Source: Microbacterium sp. SORGH_AS_0969
Lineage (GTDB): Bacteria; Actinomycetota; Actinomycetes; Actinomycetales; Microbacteriaceae
Length of the DNA: 64,000 nucleotides
Assembly: GCF_030818255.1 (NCBI RefSeq)
Contig: NZ_JAUTAG010000001.1
Coordinates: forward strand, 1,488,001 to 1,552,000
Direction: 5' to 3'
In this document: one piece after another, positions 34,251 through 45,811 of the stretch
How the letters are laid out: the number at the start of each line of letters is the position of its first letter
Numbering within the stretch: position 1 is the stretch's first letter
Program-made: the position numbers and the translations under genes
The notes under the pieces: generated by a model
Databases searched by the model: none
Seen by the model: only the letters and a program-made list of their open reading frames with translations
What the model was told of the DNA's origin: nothing

Positions 34251-34300
34251 TGTCCCACTTTGTGCAGTTCGGAGGCCCTGCGGCTGCACATAGTGGGACA
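34251..34300. repeat. TGTCCC-type palindromic unit, copy 3
   Basis: Differs from copy 2 at only 2 of 50 positions and starts 84 nt after it, so it is a recent tandem duplication. Confidence 0.75.
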
Positions 34301-34331
34301 TCTGAATGCGCAAGTTGCGCGCCGAAGTTGA

Positions 34332-36338
<2,007 letters not shown>

Positions 36339-36347
36339 GCAGAGAAC

Positions 36348-36962
36348 ATGGCACACAAGGACGACGAACAGCCCACGGGCTCGGGCGCCGGTCCTGACGA
36401 GACGGGGCCGGAGGAGAACACCTCCGGCCCCGCGCCGTCGGGCGAGCAGTCCGAGACGCCGGAACCGGACGCCGAGGGCCTGACCATCGACGACATCCTC
36501 GGGGCCGAGCAGACGCCCGAGGCCGCCGCAGAGGGGGCGGGCTCCGACAAGGAGGCCTCCCTGCTGATCGACCTCAAGCGCCTGCAGGCCGAGTACGCCA
36601 ACTACCGTCGGCGGACCGAGGAGCAGCGCGAGCGCGAGATCGAGCGCGCCAAGGGCGAGGCCGTGAAGGGCCTGCTGCCCGTCATGGACGACCTCGACCG
36701 CGCCGCCAAGCACGGCGATCTCGTCGAGGGCAGCCCGCTGGCCGCGATCGGCGAGAAGGTGCGCGCCGTGGCCGAGCGCCTCGGTGTGGTCTCGTACGGC
36801 GCCGTCGGCGAGGTGTTCGACCCGCAGCAGCACGAGGCGATCTTCCAGGCTCCGACCCCGGGTGCGACCGAGACGACGATCCTCGAGGTCGTCGAGGTCG
36901 GCTACCGCCTCGGCTCGGTCGAACTGCGACCGGCGAAGGTCGTCGTCGCCGTGCCGGCCTAA
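36348..36962 (+). CDS. grpE: nucleotide exchange factor GrpE
   Basis: 204 residues. A long acidic, disordered N-terminus (about 70 residues), then the coiled-coil DLKRLQAEYANYRRR and the beta domain ending VEVGYRLGSVELRPAKVVVA, the GrpE signature. It releases ADP from DnaK. Starts 9 nt after dnaK. Confidence 0.96.
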   Translation: MAHKDDEQPTGSGAGPDETGPEENTSGPAPSGEQSETPEPDAEGLTIDDILGAEQTPEAAAEGAGSDKEASLLIDLKRLQAEYANYRRRTEEQREREIERAKGEAVKGLLPVMDDLDRAAKHGDLVEGSPLAAIGEKVRAVAERLGVVSYGAVGEVFDPQQHEAIFQAPTPGATETTILEVVEVGYRLGSVELRPAKVVVAVPA

Positions 36963-36973
36963 GAGGAGGACAC

Positions 36974-37963
36974 ATGGCGAGTCAGGACTGGTTCGACAAG
37001 GACTTCTACAAGGTCCTCGGTGTCGACAAGGGCGTGAGCGCGGCCGATCTGAAGAAGACCTACCGCAAGCTGGCGCGCCAGTACCACCCCGACTCGAACC
37101 CGGGCGACGCGAAAGCGGAGGCCAAGTTCAAGGAGATCAGCGAGGCCTACTCGGTGCTCAACGACCCCGAGCAGCGCGAGGAGTACGACCAGATCCGGGC
37201 CATGGGCTCGGGGGCGCGCTTCTCGGCTCCGGGGACGGGCGCCGGCGGCGGTTTCGACGACGTGTTCAGCCGTTTCGGTCAGCAGCGCGGGGGGACGGCG
37301 GGTGGACCCGCCGGCTTCGAGGACTTCTTCTCGATGTTCGACCAGGGCGGAGGGGGCTTCGGCTCCGGACGCTTCGGTCAGACGACGGGCGGGTACCGCG
37401 GCTTCGGCGGTCCTCAGCGCGGGGCCGACGTCACGGCGCGCACGACGATCGACTTCGTCACCGCGGCGAAGGGCGAGACCATCACCCTGCAGGGTGAGGA
37501 CAACAAGCCCTTCAAGGTGAAGATCCCGGCCGGGGTCTCGGACGGGCAGAAGATCCGCCTGCGCGGTCGCGGCCGCCCCTCGCCCGATGGGGGAGAGAGC
37601 GGCGACATCGTCGTGACGGTCGCGGTGCGTCCGCACCCGGTGTTCACGCGTGACGGCCTCAACCTGCGGCTGACGGTCCCCGTGACCTTCACCGAGGCGG
37701 CTCTCGGCGCGACCATCGAGGTTCCCACCCTCGGCGGCGACCCGGTGCGGCTTCGTGTGGCCCCGGGCACTCCGTCGGGGCGCGTGCTGCGCGTCAAGGG
37801 GCGTGGTATCCAGACCTCCAAGGGCACCGGCGACCTGCTCGCCGAAGTCCAGGTCGCGGTCCCCGCGCACCTCGACGACGCCGCCCGCGAGGCCCTCGAG
37901 CGTTTCCACGAGCTCGAACCGAAAGAGAATCCCCGCGCCGACCTGATGGCCAAGGCGCGATAA
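36974..37963 (+). CDS. dnaJ: DnaJ co-chaperone lacking the zinc-finger domain (class B)
   Basis: 329 residues. J domain at the start (DFYKVLGVDKGVSAADLKKTYRKLARQYHPD) with the HPD motif, a Gly/Phe-rich linker to about residue 150, then two C-terminal beta-barrel domains. The four CxxCxGxG zinc-finger repeats of class A DnaJ are absent: there is no Cys in the sequence. It is therefore CbpA-like in layout although it sits in the dnaK operon. GAGGAGG precedes the ATG. Confidence 0.95.
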   Translation: MASQDWFDKDFYKVLGVDKGVSAADLKKTYRKLARQYHPDSNPGDAKAEAKFKEISEAYSVLNDPEQREEYDQIRAMGSGARFSAPGTGAGGGFDDVFSRFGQQRGGTAGGPAGFEDFFSMFDQGGGGFGSGRFGQTTGGYRGFGGPQRGADVTARTTIDFVTAAKGETITLQGEDNKPFKVKIPAGVSDGQKIRLRGRGRPSPDGGESGDIVVTVAVRPHPVFTRDGLNLRLTVPVTFTEAALGATIEVPTLGGDPVRLRVAPGTPSGRVLRVKGRGIQTSKGTGDLLAEVQVAVPAHLDDAAREALERFHELEPKENPRADLMAKAR

Positions 37964-37973
37964 CACCACCACG

Positions 37974-38014
37974 CCGGGGCTCGGCATCCGGAATCACGGA
38001 TGCCGGGACCCCGG
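37974..38014 (+). terminator. hairpin between dnaJ and hspR (attenuator?)
   Basis: GGCATCCG (37983-37990) pairs perfectly with CGGATGCC (37997-38004) around GAATCA, and an outer CCGGGG/CCCCGG (37974-37979 with 38009-38014) can extend it. There is no T-tract. It could lower expression of hspR relative to the chaperones or stabilise the upstream mRNA. Confidence 0.6.
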
Positions 38015-38041
38015 CGAACGGCACGAGCGAGAGGAGAAGAC

Positions 38042-38479
38042 GTGGCCGACCGAGAGATCGATGAGGATTCCCCCATCTTCGCCATCGCCGTCGCCGCCGA
38101 GCTGTCGAACATGCACCCGCAGACCCTGCGGCAGTACGACCGGCTCGGCCTCGTCGTTCCCGCGCGGACCCAGGGCGGGTCGCGCCGGTACTCGAGCCGG
38201 CACGTGCAGCAGCTGCGCGAGGTCGCGCGCCTGTCGAGCGAGGGCATGAGCCTCCCCGCGATCGCGCGCCTGCTGACGCTCGAGCAGCAGGTGCATGACC
38301 TGTCGCGCCGCGTGAGCGACCTCGAGCGGCAGCTCATCGCCGAACGCGAGTCGCGCCCGGGTGCGCGCGTGTTCGCCGCCGGAGCGACCGGCTCGGTCGT
38401 GACGCTGCGTCACGGTGCGCGCGTGCGGCGCGCGACCGACATCGTGCTGTGGCGTCCGCGCGACGCGCACGGCGACTGA
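38042..38479 (+). CDS. hspR: heat-shock repressor HspR (MerR family)
   Basis: 145 residues. MerR-type winged helix with FAIAVAAELSNMHPQTLRQYDRLGLVVPART and GGSRRYSSRHVQQLREV, then a coiled coil (LEQQVHDLSRRVSDLERQL). HspR binds CTTGAGT-N7-ACTCAAG sites with DnaK as co-repressor. Such sites precede dnaK and clpB in this window, which closes the feedback loop. GTG start with GAGGAG upstream. Confidence 0.96.
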   Translation: MADREIDEDSPIFAIAVAAELSNMHPQTLRQYDRLGLVVPARTQGGSRRYSSRHVQQLREVARLSSEGMSLPAIARLLTLEQQVHDLSRRVSDLERQLIAERESRPGARVFAAGATGSVVTLRHGARVRRATDIVLWRPRDAHGD

Positions 38480-38554
38480 CGCCGCCTCCGCGCCGCGAGC
38501 ACGCTCTGTGCGGCGCGAGGCCCCTGCGCGCCGCGAGGCCTCCGCGTGCGAGGC

Positions 38555-38757
38555 GAGGTCCCTGAGCTCGAAGTGAGGTCCCTGAGCTCGTCGAAGGGAC
38601 CGGGATGCCGCGGTCGCCCGGTGGCTTCGACAAGCTCAGCCACCTCTGCCGGGCTGCCGCGGTAGCCGTTGCGTCGACGGGCTCAGCCACCTCTGCCGGG
38701 CTGTCGCGGTAGCCCGTGGCTTCGACGCGCTCAGCCACCCCTGCCGGGTCAGGCGGG
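38555..38757. repeat. CCTGAGC-type repeats and 47/48-bp tandem array
   Basis: Two copies of GAGGTCCCTGAGCTCG (38555 and 38575) lead into three tandem units of 47-48 bp starting at 38621, 38668 and 38716. Each has the core TGGCTTCGAC..GCTCAGCCACC plus CTGCCGGGCTG, and the words TTCGAC/GTCGAA and CTGAGC/GCTCAG make inverted pairs. The last unit runs into the stop of the convergent gene at 38749. The region 38480-38748 holds no gene. Confidence 0.8.
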
Positions 38758-39342
38758 ATCGAGGCGCAGAACGGCGGAGGATTCGCCGAGCTTCAAGTCG
38801 TCGACGATGCGCACCGTCCGGGCGATGGCATCCACGTCGCCGATGACCGTGCCGAAACGCTCGCGGTCGGAGCAGACCGCGGTGACCGTGACGAAGTGCG
38901 AGCCCGTGTCCCACGTGTACGTCGCGAACGGCGGCGTCTTCGGGTCGGTCGGCAGCGGCATCGCGAGCTTCTCGCCGACGCCGAGGTAGGTGCTGCGGAA
39001 CGACTCGGTGTCGTCGTACTCCATCGGCATCATCGCCCGCGCGGTGCGCAGTTGCGGCGTCGCCTCCTGCAGCTGCGCCATGACGACGAGCAGCTCCGGG
39101 TCGCTCTTCCAGACCCACACGAGCACGCGGCCGGCCGCTCGGCGCATGAGCAGGGGAGCGGCCTGGCTGAGGATCCACGCGAAAGCTCCGCCGCCGGGGC
39201 GGGGTGTCGATCCCGCGGCGGTGTTCGCCTGGTTCAGCAGCATGCCGATGGCGGCCTTGCGATGGCGGCGGCCGCGGAATCCGAGAGAGCCCGTGACGGG
39301 CACCCAGCGGTCGGCGGGGGCGTCGGCCTGCAGTCGGGACAT
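38749..39342 (-). CDS. conserved hypothetical protein
   Basis: 197 residues, no family recognised. A basic N-terminus (RGRRHRKAAIGMLLNQANTA) and a soluble mixed domain (SDPELLVVMAQLQEATPQLRTARAMMPMEYDD; ATYTWDTGSHFVTVTAVCSD). Base composition matches its neighbours. The stop lies in the tandem repeat array. No operon partner. Confidence 0.55.
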   Translation of the reverse strand: MSRLQADAPADRWVPVTGSLGFRGRRHRKAAIGMLLNQANTAAGSTPRPGGGAFAWILSQAAPLLMRRAAGRVLVWVWKSDPELLVVMAQLQEATPQLRTARAMMPMEYDDTESFRSTYLGVGEKLAMPLPTDPKTPPFATYTWDTGSHFVTVTAVCSDRERFGTVIGDVDAIARTVRIVDDLKLGESSAVLRLDPA

Positions 39343-39374
39343 GGGTCCAGCCTAGAAGGAGCGACCGGGTGGAG

Positions 39375-39857
39375 TCAGTCCCCGTCCAGGCGCACCACGA
39401 CGGAATCGGCCGGCAGCGGTTCGCGGGCGTCGAGCCGGATGACGTCGAAGCGCTCTGCGTCGACGATCGGTGCGCAGAGGACCGCGATCGCGGCATCCGG
39501 CAGCCGTGCACCGGCGGCGACGACAGCGAGAGTGGGCCGACTCTCGGATGCCATGAGGTTGACGGCATGACACGGGTGGTCGAGCGCCAGCAGGCGTGTC
39601 GTCGCGTCCCCGTCGAACCGCGCGATCTCACCGTGGCGGACGTCGAGCTCTTCGCCGTCGACCTCGAGGCGGACGCCGCCGCCCCACGGCACGAACGTGC
39701 GGTGCAGGTCGGGGAAGGACGAGAAGGCAGCGGGGTCGTCGAGTCGCGCGACGCTCAATCGCCAGGAGGTCTCGGTGAAGAGCGGCCACGTCTGCCCCCG
39801 CCCGTTGCGCCACGGCGTCGCGGGTGTCTCGGCGAAGCGGCGGATCACGGTGGCCAT
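39375..39857 (-). CDS. hutD: HutD family protein
   Basis: 160 residues. PWRNGRGQTWPLF and WRLSVARLDDPAAFSSFPDLHRTFVPWGGGVRLEV are the HutD cupin-like signature; HAVNLMAS and LDAREPLPADS follow. HutD is a governor of histidine-utilisation genes. It is divergent from the IclR gene heading the hut-like cluster, so it belongs to this system. The start at 39857 matches the family N-terminus (ATVIRRFAETPATPWRN). Confidence 0.88.
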   Translation of the reverse strand: MATVIRRFAETPATPWRNGRGQTWPLFTETSWRLSVARLDDPAAFSSFPDLHRTFVPWGGGVRLEVDGEELDVRHGEIARFDGDATTRLLALDHPCHAVNLMASESRPTLAVVAAGARLPDAAIAVLCAPIVDAERFDVIRLDAREPLPADSVVVRLDGD

Positions 39858-39881
39858 ACCGGCACGGTACTCCACGCACTA

Positions 39882-39898
39882 TTGCCATTCTGTGGCAA
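39882..39898. promoter_or_regulatory. IclR-type operator (TTGCCA-N5-TGGCAA)
   Basis: A perfect 6+6 bp dyad in the 124-bp gap between hutD (minus) and the IclR gene (plus). It lies close to both promoters and is the best candidate for the switch of the whole catabolic cluster. Confidence 0.65.
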
Positions 39899-39981
39899 CC
39901 GCGTTTTACTCGCTGGAAACATGAACAGCGGGACCGCGTAACAGCGGCCGCATAACGTCACTCGCAACGAAGGGAGGACGC

Positions 39982-40656
39982 ATGGCCGAAACACCCACCC
40001 GCACCGTCGACCGGGCGCTGTCGCTGCTGGGGACCGTCTGCGATTCCGGACCGATCACCCTGGCCGACGCGGCCCGCGCCGCGGAGCTGTCCGCGAGCAC
40101 CGCTCTCCGACTGCTGCGCACACTCGAGGCCCAGGAGTTCGTCCGCCGTGTCGCCGACGGCCGCTACGCCGCCGGAGCGCGCATCGTGCAGCTCGGTGCC
40201 CTCGCCCTGTCGAACGACTCGCTCGTCTCGCTCGCCGAACCCGCCCTCGCCCGCGTCGTCGCCGAGACGGGCGAGTCCTGTTACCTCGCCGTCCGCGGGG
40301 CGGGTGACACGGCCCTCTACATCGCGATCGTCGAGGGAACGCACTCCATCCGCCACGCGAGCTGGGTGGGTCGGACGATCCCGCTGCACGGGTCCGCCGC
40401 CGGTGCGGTGCTCGAGGGTCAGACCGGCGAGGCCGGCTACGTCGTCGTCATGCAGGGCGTCGAGGACGACGTCACCGCGATCGCCGCCCCCGTCGTCGTG
40501 GGCGGGAGGGTCGTGGCATCCCTCTCCGTCGTCGTCCCGAGCTACCGCACGACCGACGTCAAGAACGCGGCGATCGGACGCCTGCTCGTCGCGGAGAGCC
40601 GGTCGATCCTGGCGCACCCCGAACTTCCCGCTGCGGCTGAGGAGCGCGCTCGATGA
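39982..40656 (+). CDS. IclR-family regulator of the hut-like cluster
   Basis: 224 residues. Winged helix (ITLADAARAAELSASTALRLLRTLE) and the IclR effector domain (ESCYLAVRGAGDTALYIAIVEG; LHGSAAGAVLEG). The ATG of the ABC transporter ATPase lies inside its last codons (4-nt overlap), so the regulator is the first gene of the cluster. The effector is presumably the imported substrate or a urocanate-like intermediate (inference). Confidence 0.9.
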   Translation: MAETPTRTVDRALSLLGTVCDSGPITLADAARAAELSASTALRLLRTLEAQEFVRRVADGRYAAGARIVQLGALALSNDSLVSLAEPALARVVAETGESCYLAVRGAGDTALYIAIVEGTHSIRHASWVGRTIPLHGSAAGAVLEGQTGEAGYVVVMQGVEDDVTAIAAPVVVGGRVVASLSVVVPSYRTTDVKNAAIGRLLVAESRSILAHPELPAAAEERAR

Positions 40657-41750
40657 TCACCTTCCAGAACGTCACCAAGCGCTACGGCGACACGGTCGCG
40701 GTCGACGACCTGCAGCTCGTGGCGCCGTCCGGAAAGCTCACGATCCTCGTCGGCCCGTCGGGATGCGGCAAGACGACCTCGTTGCGGATGGTCAACCGGC
40801 TCATCCGGCCGACCTCCGGCGACATCCTGCTCGACGGGGAGTCGACAGCGGGCATGGATGTCGCCGCCCTCCGCCGCCGGATCGGCTACGTCATCCAGCA
40901 CGCGGGACTGTTCCCGCACCGCACGATCGCCGACAACATCGCCACGACCCCGCGGCTGGCGGGCGTGCCCGCGAAGCAGGCGCGAAGCCGCGCGATCGAG
41001 CTGATGGAACGCGTCGGACTCCCGGCGTCGTTCGCCTCGCGGTATCCCTGGCAGCTGTCCGGGGGGCAGCAGCAGCGCGTCGGCGTCGCCCGTGCCCTTG
41101 CGGCCGACCCCGCCTTCATGCTGATGGACGAACCGTTCAGCGCCGTCGACCCCGTCGTCCGCGCGCAGTTGCAGGACGAGTTCCTGCGCATCCAGCGCGA
41201 AGAGGGAAAGACCATCGTCATGGTCACGCACGACATCGACGAGGCGCTCAAGCTCGGCGACTACGTCGCGGTGATGCGCACGGGCGGACGCCTCGCCCAG
41301 CTCGCCACCCCCGAAGAACTGCTGACCAGCCCGGCCGACGCCTTCGTCGCGGACTTCGTCGGGCGCGACCGCGGCTACCGCTCCCTCGGCTTCCGCTCGG
41401 TCTCCGACCTGCCGCTGACGCTCGAGCCGACCGTCGTCGTGGGCACCCCTGTGGCCGAGGCGCGGGGCGCGACCGACGACGACTGGCTCCTGGTGGTCGA
41501 CGGCGAGCGGCGCCCGCTCGGTTGGGTCGAGCCGCGTCGTCTGAACGGCCCGATCGCCGTGTCCGACCTGAATCTCGCCGGCACCGTCGCTCCGCGCGAG
41601 GGAACCCTGCGGCAGGTGCTCGACGCAGCCCTCAGCGCCCCGAGCCGTCGCGGCGTGATCGTGGACGACGCCGGAGCGGTCGCGGGATCCGTGACGGCCG
41701 CAGCCGTGGTCGCGATGATCCCCGAGCTCGACGCGGGGGCGGCGGCATGA
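40653..41750 (+). CDS. quaternary-amine ABC importer, ATPase (OpuCA/EgtV-like)
   Basis: 365 residues. Walker A GPSGCGKTT, the OpuA/ProV-type HAGLFPHRTIADNIA, signature LSGGQQQRVGVARAL, Walker B FMLMDEPFSAVDP, His switch VTHDIDEA, and a C-terminal regulatory extension with a degenerate CBS-like part. The glycine-betaine/carnitine/choline (OpuC) subfamily is recognised; ergothioneine importers (EgtUV) belong to the same subfamily. Overlaps the regulator and the next permease by 4 nt each. Confidence 0.92.
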   Translation: MITFQNVTKRYGDTVAVDDLQLVAPSGKLTILVGPSGCGKTTSLRMVNRLIRPTSGDILLDGESTAGMDVAALRRRIGYVIQHAGLFPHRTIADNIATTPRLAGVPAKQARSRAIELMERVGLPASFASRYPWQLSGGQQQRVGVARALAADPAFMLMDEPFSAVDPVVRAQLQDEFLRIQREEGKTIVMVTHDIDEALKLGDYVAVMRTGGRLAQLATPEELLTSPADAFVADFVGRDRGYRSLGFRSVSDLPLTLEPTVVVGTPVAEARGATDDDWLLVVDGERRPLGWVEPRRLNGPIAVSDLNLAGTVAPREGTLRQVLDAALSAPSRRGVIVDDAGAVAGSVTAAAVVAMIPELDAGAAA

Positions 41751-42397
41751 ACCTCGACTGGGTGTTCCGCGAGAGCGACAACATCCTCGGACTGCTCGCG
41801 TCCCACATCGCACTCTCGGTCGTCCCGGTGATCGTCGGCCTCGTTCTCGCACTCCCGCTCGGTTGGGCGGCCCAGCGCAGCGGCGTGTTCAAGACGGGCC
41901 TGTTGAGCATCACCGGACTGCTCTACACGATCCCCTCTCTCGCTCTCTTCGTGCTGCTGCCCTCGGTGCTCGGGACCCGCATCCTCGACCCGCTCAACGT
42001 CATCGTCGCGCTGACCGTGTACACGCTGGCACTGCTGGTCCGCACGGTCTCGGACGGGCTCGACTCGGTCGCCCCCGAGACCCTGCAGGCAGCGGATGCC
42101 ATGGGCTACCGGCCCCTTCACCGGCTGCTGTCGGTGGAGCTTCCGGTGGCCGTGCCGGTCATCGCGGCGGGGCTGCGCGTCGCGGTGGTCTCCAACGTCA
42201 GCGTCGTCTCGATCGCGGCTCTGATCGGCACCCCCCAGCTCGGACTGCTGTTCACGCAGGGCGCGCAGCTGCGGTTCCTCACCCCGATCATCGTCGGCAT
42301 CGTGCTCTGTCTCGTGCTGGCCCTCGTGCTCGACGGACTCGTGCTGCTCCTGGCGCGCGTGATGACCCCGTGGACCCCGAGAGGAGCACACGCGTGA
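41747..42397 (+). CDS. quaternary-amine ABC importer, permease 1 (OpuCB-like)
   Basis: 216 residues, about six transmembrane helices. TGLLYTIPSLALFVLLP and AADAMGYRPLHRLLSVELPVAVP (EAA loop) are typical of OpuCB/ProW-type permeases. Its stop overlaps the GTG of permease 2, so the two are made in equal amounts. Confidence 0.92.
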   Translation: MNLDWVFRESDNILGLLASHIALSVVPVIVGLVLALPLGWAAQRSGVFKTGLLSITGLLYTIPSLALFVLLPSVLGTRILDPLNVIVALTVYTLALLVRTVSDGLDSVAPETLQAADAMGYRPLHRLLSVELPVAVPVIAAGLRVAVVSNVSVVSIAALIGTPQLGLLFTQGAQLRFLTPIIVGIVLCLVLALVLDGLVLLLARVMTPWTPRGAHA

Positions 42398-43110
42398 TCG
42401 ACTACCTGCTCGACCCGAACAACTGGACCGGGTCCGGCGGCATCCCGGTCCTCGTCGGACAGCACCTGATCTACACCGCCGTCGCCCTCGTCATCGCGGC
42501 AGCGATCGGGGTTCCCGCGGGCCTCTACGTCGGGCACACCGGACGCGGCGTCGTCGTCATCGCCGGCTTCGCGAACGCCCTGCGCGCCCTGCCGACGCTG
42601 GGACTGATCGTCCTGCTCGTCATGATCGTGGCACCGCTCATCGCGTCGGATCTCGCGTTCGTCATCCCCAGCATCATCGTGCTCGTGCTGTTGGCGATCC
42701 CGCCCATCATGACGAACACGTACGCCGGCATCCGAGCCGTGGATGCCGCCGCCGTCGACGCCGCCGTGGGGATGGGGTACCGGCCCCTCCGAGTGCTGTT
42801 CTCGGTGCAGGTGCCGTGCGCACTGCCGCTGATCATCTCGGGCTTCCGCGGAGCGACCCTCCAGGTCATCTCGACCGCGACCATCGCCGCCTACGTCTCG
42901 CTCGGTGGCCTCGGTCGCCTCATCATCGACGGCCGCGCGCAGAACGACTACGACAAGATGCTCGTCGGCGCGCTGCTGGTGGCGATCCTCGCGCTCGTCG
43001 TCGACCTGCTGCTCGCCCTCGCCGCGCGTGTCTTCGTCTCTCCGGGCCTCGACCGCCGGACCTCTCGCATCCCCCTGCGCGTTCGGCGCTCCGCCGTCGC
43101 CGCTTCCTGA
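42394..43110 (+). CDS. quaternary-amine ABC importer, permease 2 (OpuCD-like)
   Basis: 238 residues. GQHLIYTAVALVIAAAIGVPAGL at the N-terminus, ALRALPTLGLIVLLVM, and the EAA loop AAVGMGYRPLRVLFSVQVPCALP. The second permease of the OpuC heterodimer. An 80-bp gap separates it from the binding protein. Confidence 0.92.
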   Translation: MIDYLLDPNNWTGSGGIPVLVGQHLIYTAVALVIAAAIGVPAGLYVGHTGRGVVVIAGFANALRALPTLGLIVLLVMIVAPLIASDLAFVIPSIIVLVLLAIPPIMTNTYAGIRAVDAAAVDAAVGMGYRPLRVLFSVQVPCALPLIISGFRGATLQVISTATIAAYVSLGGLGRLIIDGRAQNDYDKMLVGALLVAILALVVDLLLALAARVFVSPGLDRRTSRIPLRVRRSAVAAS

Positions 43111-43189
43111 CCCGTTCCATCCGAAAGCACCACCCGACCCGCACCACCGCTTTTCTCGCTCCGTGCTCCGCACGACGAAAGGAACCCTG

Positions 43190-44104
43190 ATGATCCGTAC
43201 CCGCATCGCCGCGGCGGCCGCCCTCGCGACCGTCGCCGCCCTCGCCCTCTCCGCCTGCTCCTCGGGCGGCAACCCGCTCGCTGCGGGCGATGACCAGTCC
43301 GCTCCGGCCGACAGCATCGTCATCGGCTCGGCCGACTTCCCCGAGAGCCAGCTGCTCGCGACCATCTACGCCCAGGCGCTCACCGGGGCCGGCGTCGAGG
43401 CGACCACGCGCCTGAACATCGGCAGCCGCGAGGTGTACATGCCGGCCCTCCTCGACGGCTCGATCAACATGCTCCCCGAGTACACGGGCGCGACCCTCAG
43501 CTACCTCACGAAGGGCGACGCGGGCGTCTCGAGCTCGGCCGACGTGGCCGCCGCGCTCGAGAAGGCGCTGCCCGAGGGCATCACCATGCTGACGCCGTCA
43601 CAGGCCCAGGACTCCGACGTGCTCGCCGTGAGCAAAGAGACCGCCGCGAAGTACAACCTCAAGACCATCGAGGATCTCAAGCCGTACGCGGCCGAGATGG
43701 TGCTCGGCGGCCCGCCCGAGTGGCCGACGCGCCACGAGGGCGTCCAGGGCCTCCAGGAGGTCTACGGCCTCACGTTCAAGGAGTTCAAGGCGCTCGACGT
43801 GGGCGGCCCGCTGACGATCGCGGCCCTCACGAACGGCCAGATCCAGGCGGCCGACATGTACTCGACCTCTCCCGCCATGAAGGACTTCGTCGCTCTGGAA
43901 GACAACCTGAACCTCTTCCCCGCGCAGAACATCGTGCCGATCATGGCGGCCGGCAAGAAGACCGACAAGGTGACCGAGGTGCTCGACAAGGTCTCGGCGG
44001 CGCTGACCACGCAGGACCTCATCGACATGAACGCCAAGCTCGACGACCAGCAGAGCCTCGACGACGTCGCGGCCGAGTGGATCTCCGCCCACGACCTGGG
44101 CTGA
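43190..44104 (+). CDS. quaternary-amine ABC importer, binding lipoprotein (OpuCC/EgtU-like)
   Basis: 304 residues. Lipobox LSAC after a 20-residue signal. The type II binding fold begins [23 protein letters not shown] and has the subfamily hallmark [14 protein letters not shown]. It hands a small betaine-type solute to the permeases. GAAAGGAA precedes ATG 43190. In this family an aromatic or acidic pocket cages a trimethylammonium group, which fits hercynine, ergothioneine or carnitine; the sequence alone does not choose. Confidence 0.92.
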   Translation: MIRTRIAAAAALATVAALALSACSSGGNPLAAGDDQSAPADSIVIGSADFPESQLLATIYAQALTGAGVEATTRLNIGSREVYMPALLDGSINMLPEYTGATLSYLTKGDAGVSSSADVAAALEKALPEGITMLTPSQAQDSDVLAVSKETAAKYNLKTIEDLKPYAAEMVLGGPPEWPTRHEGVQGLQEVYGLTFKEFKALDVGGPLTIAALTNGQIQAADMYSTSPAMKDFVALEDNLNLFPAQNIVPIMAAGKKTDKVTEVLDKVSAALTTQDLIDMNAKLDDQQSLDDVAAEWISAHDLG

Positions 44105-44139
44105 TCGCGCGAACGCTCCACCAGAAAGAGAGACAAGAG

Positions 44140-45810
<1,671 letters not shown>

Positions 45811-45811
45811 G

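Noticed and set aside
30813..34313. A 1166-codon open frame on the minus strand extending the MFS gene upstream
   Set aside because: Only the part from 32192 down has transporter homology; the rest is the antisense shadow of the DEAD-box helicase, a usual effect of high GC.
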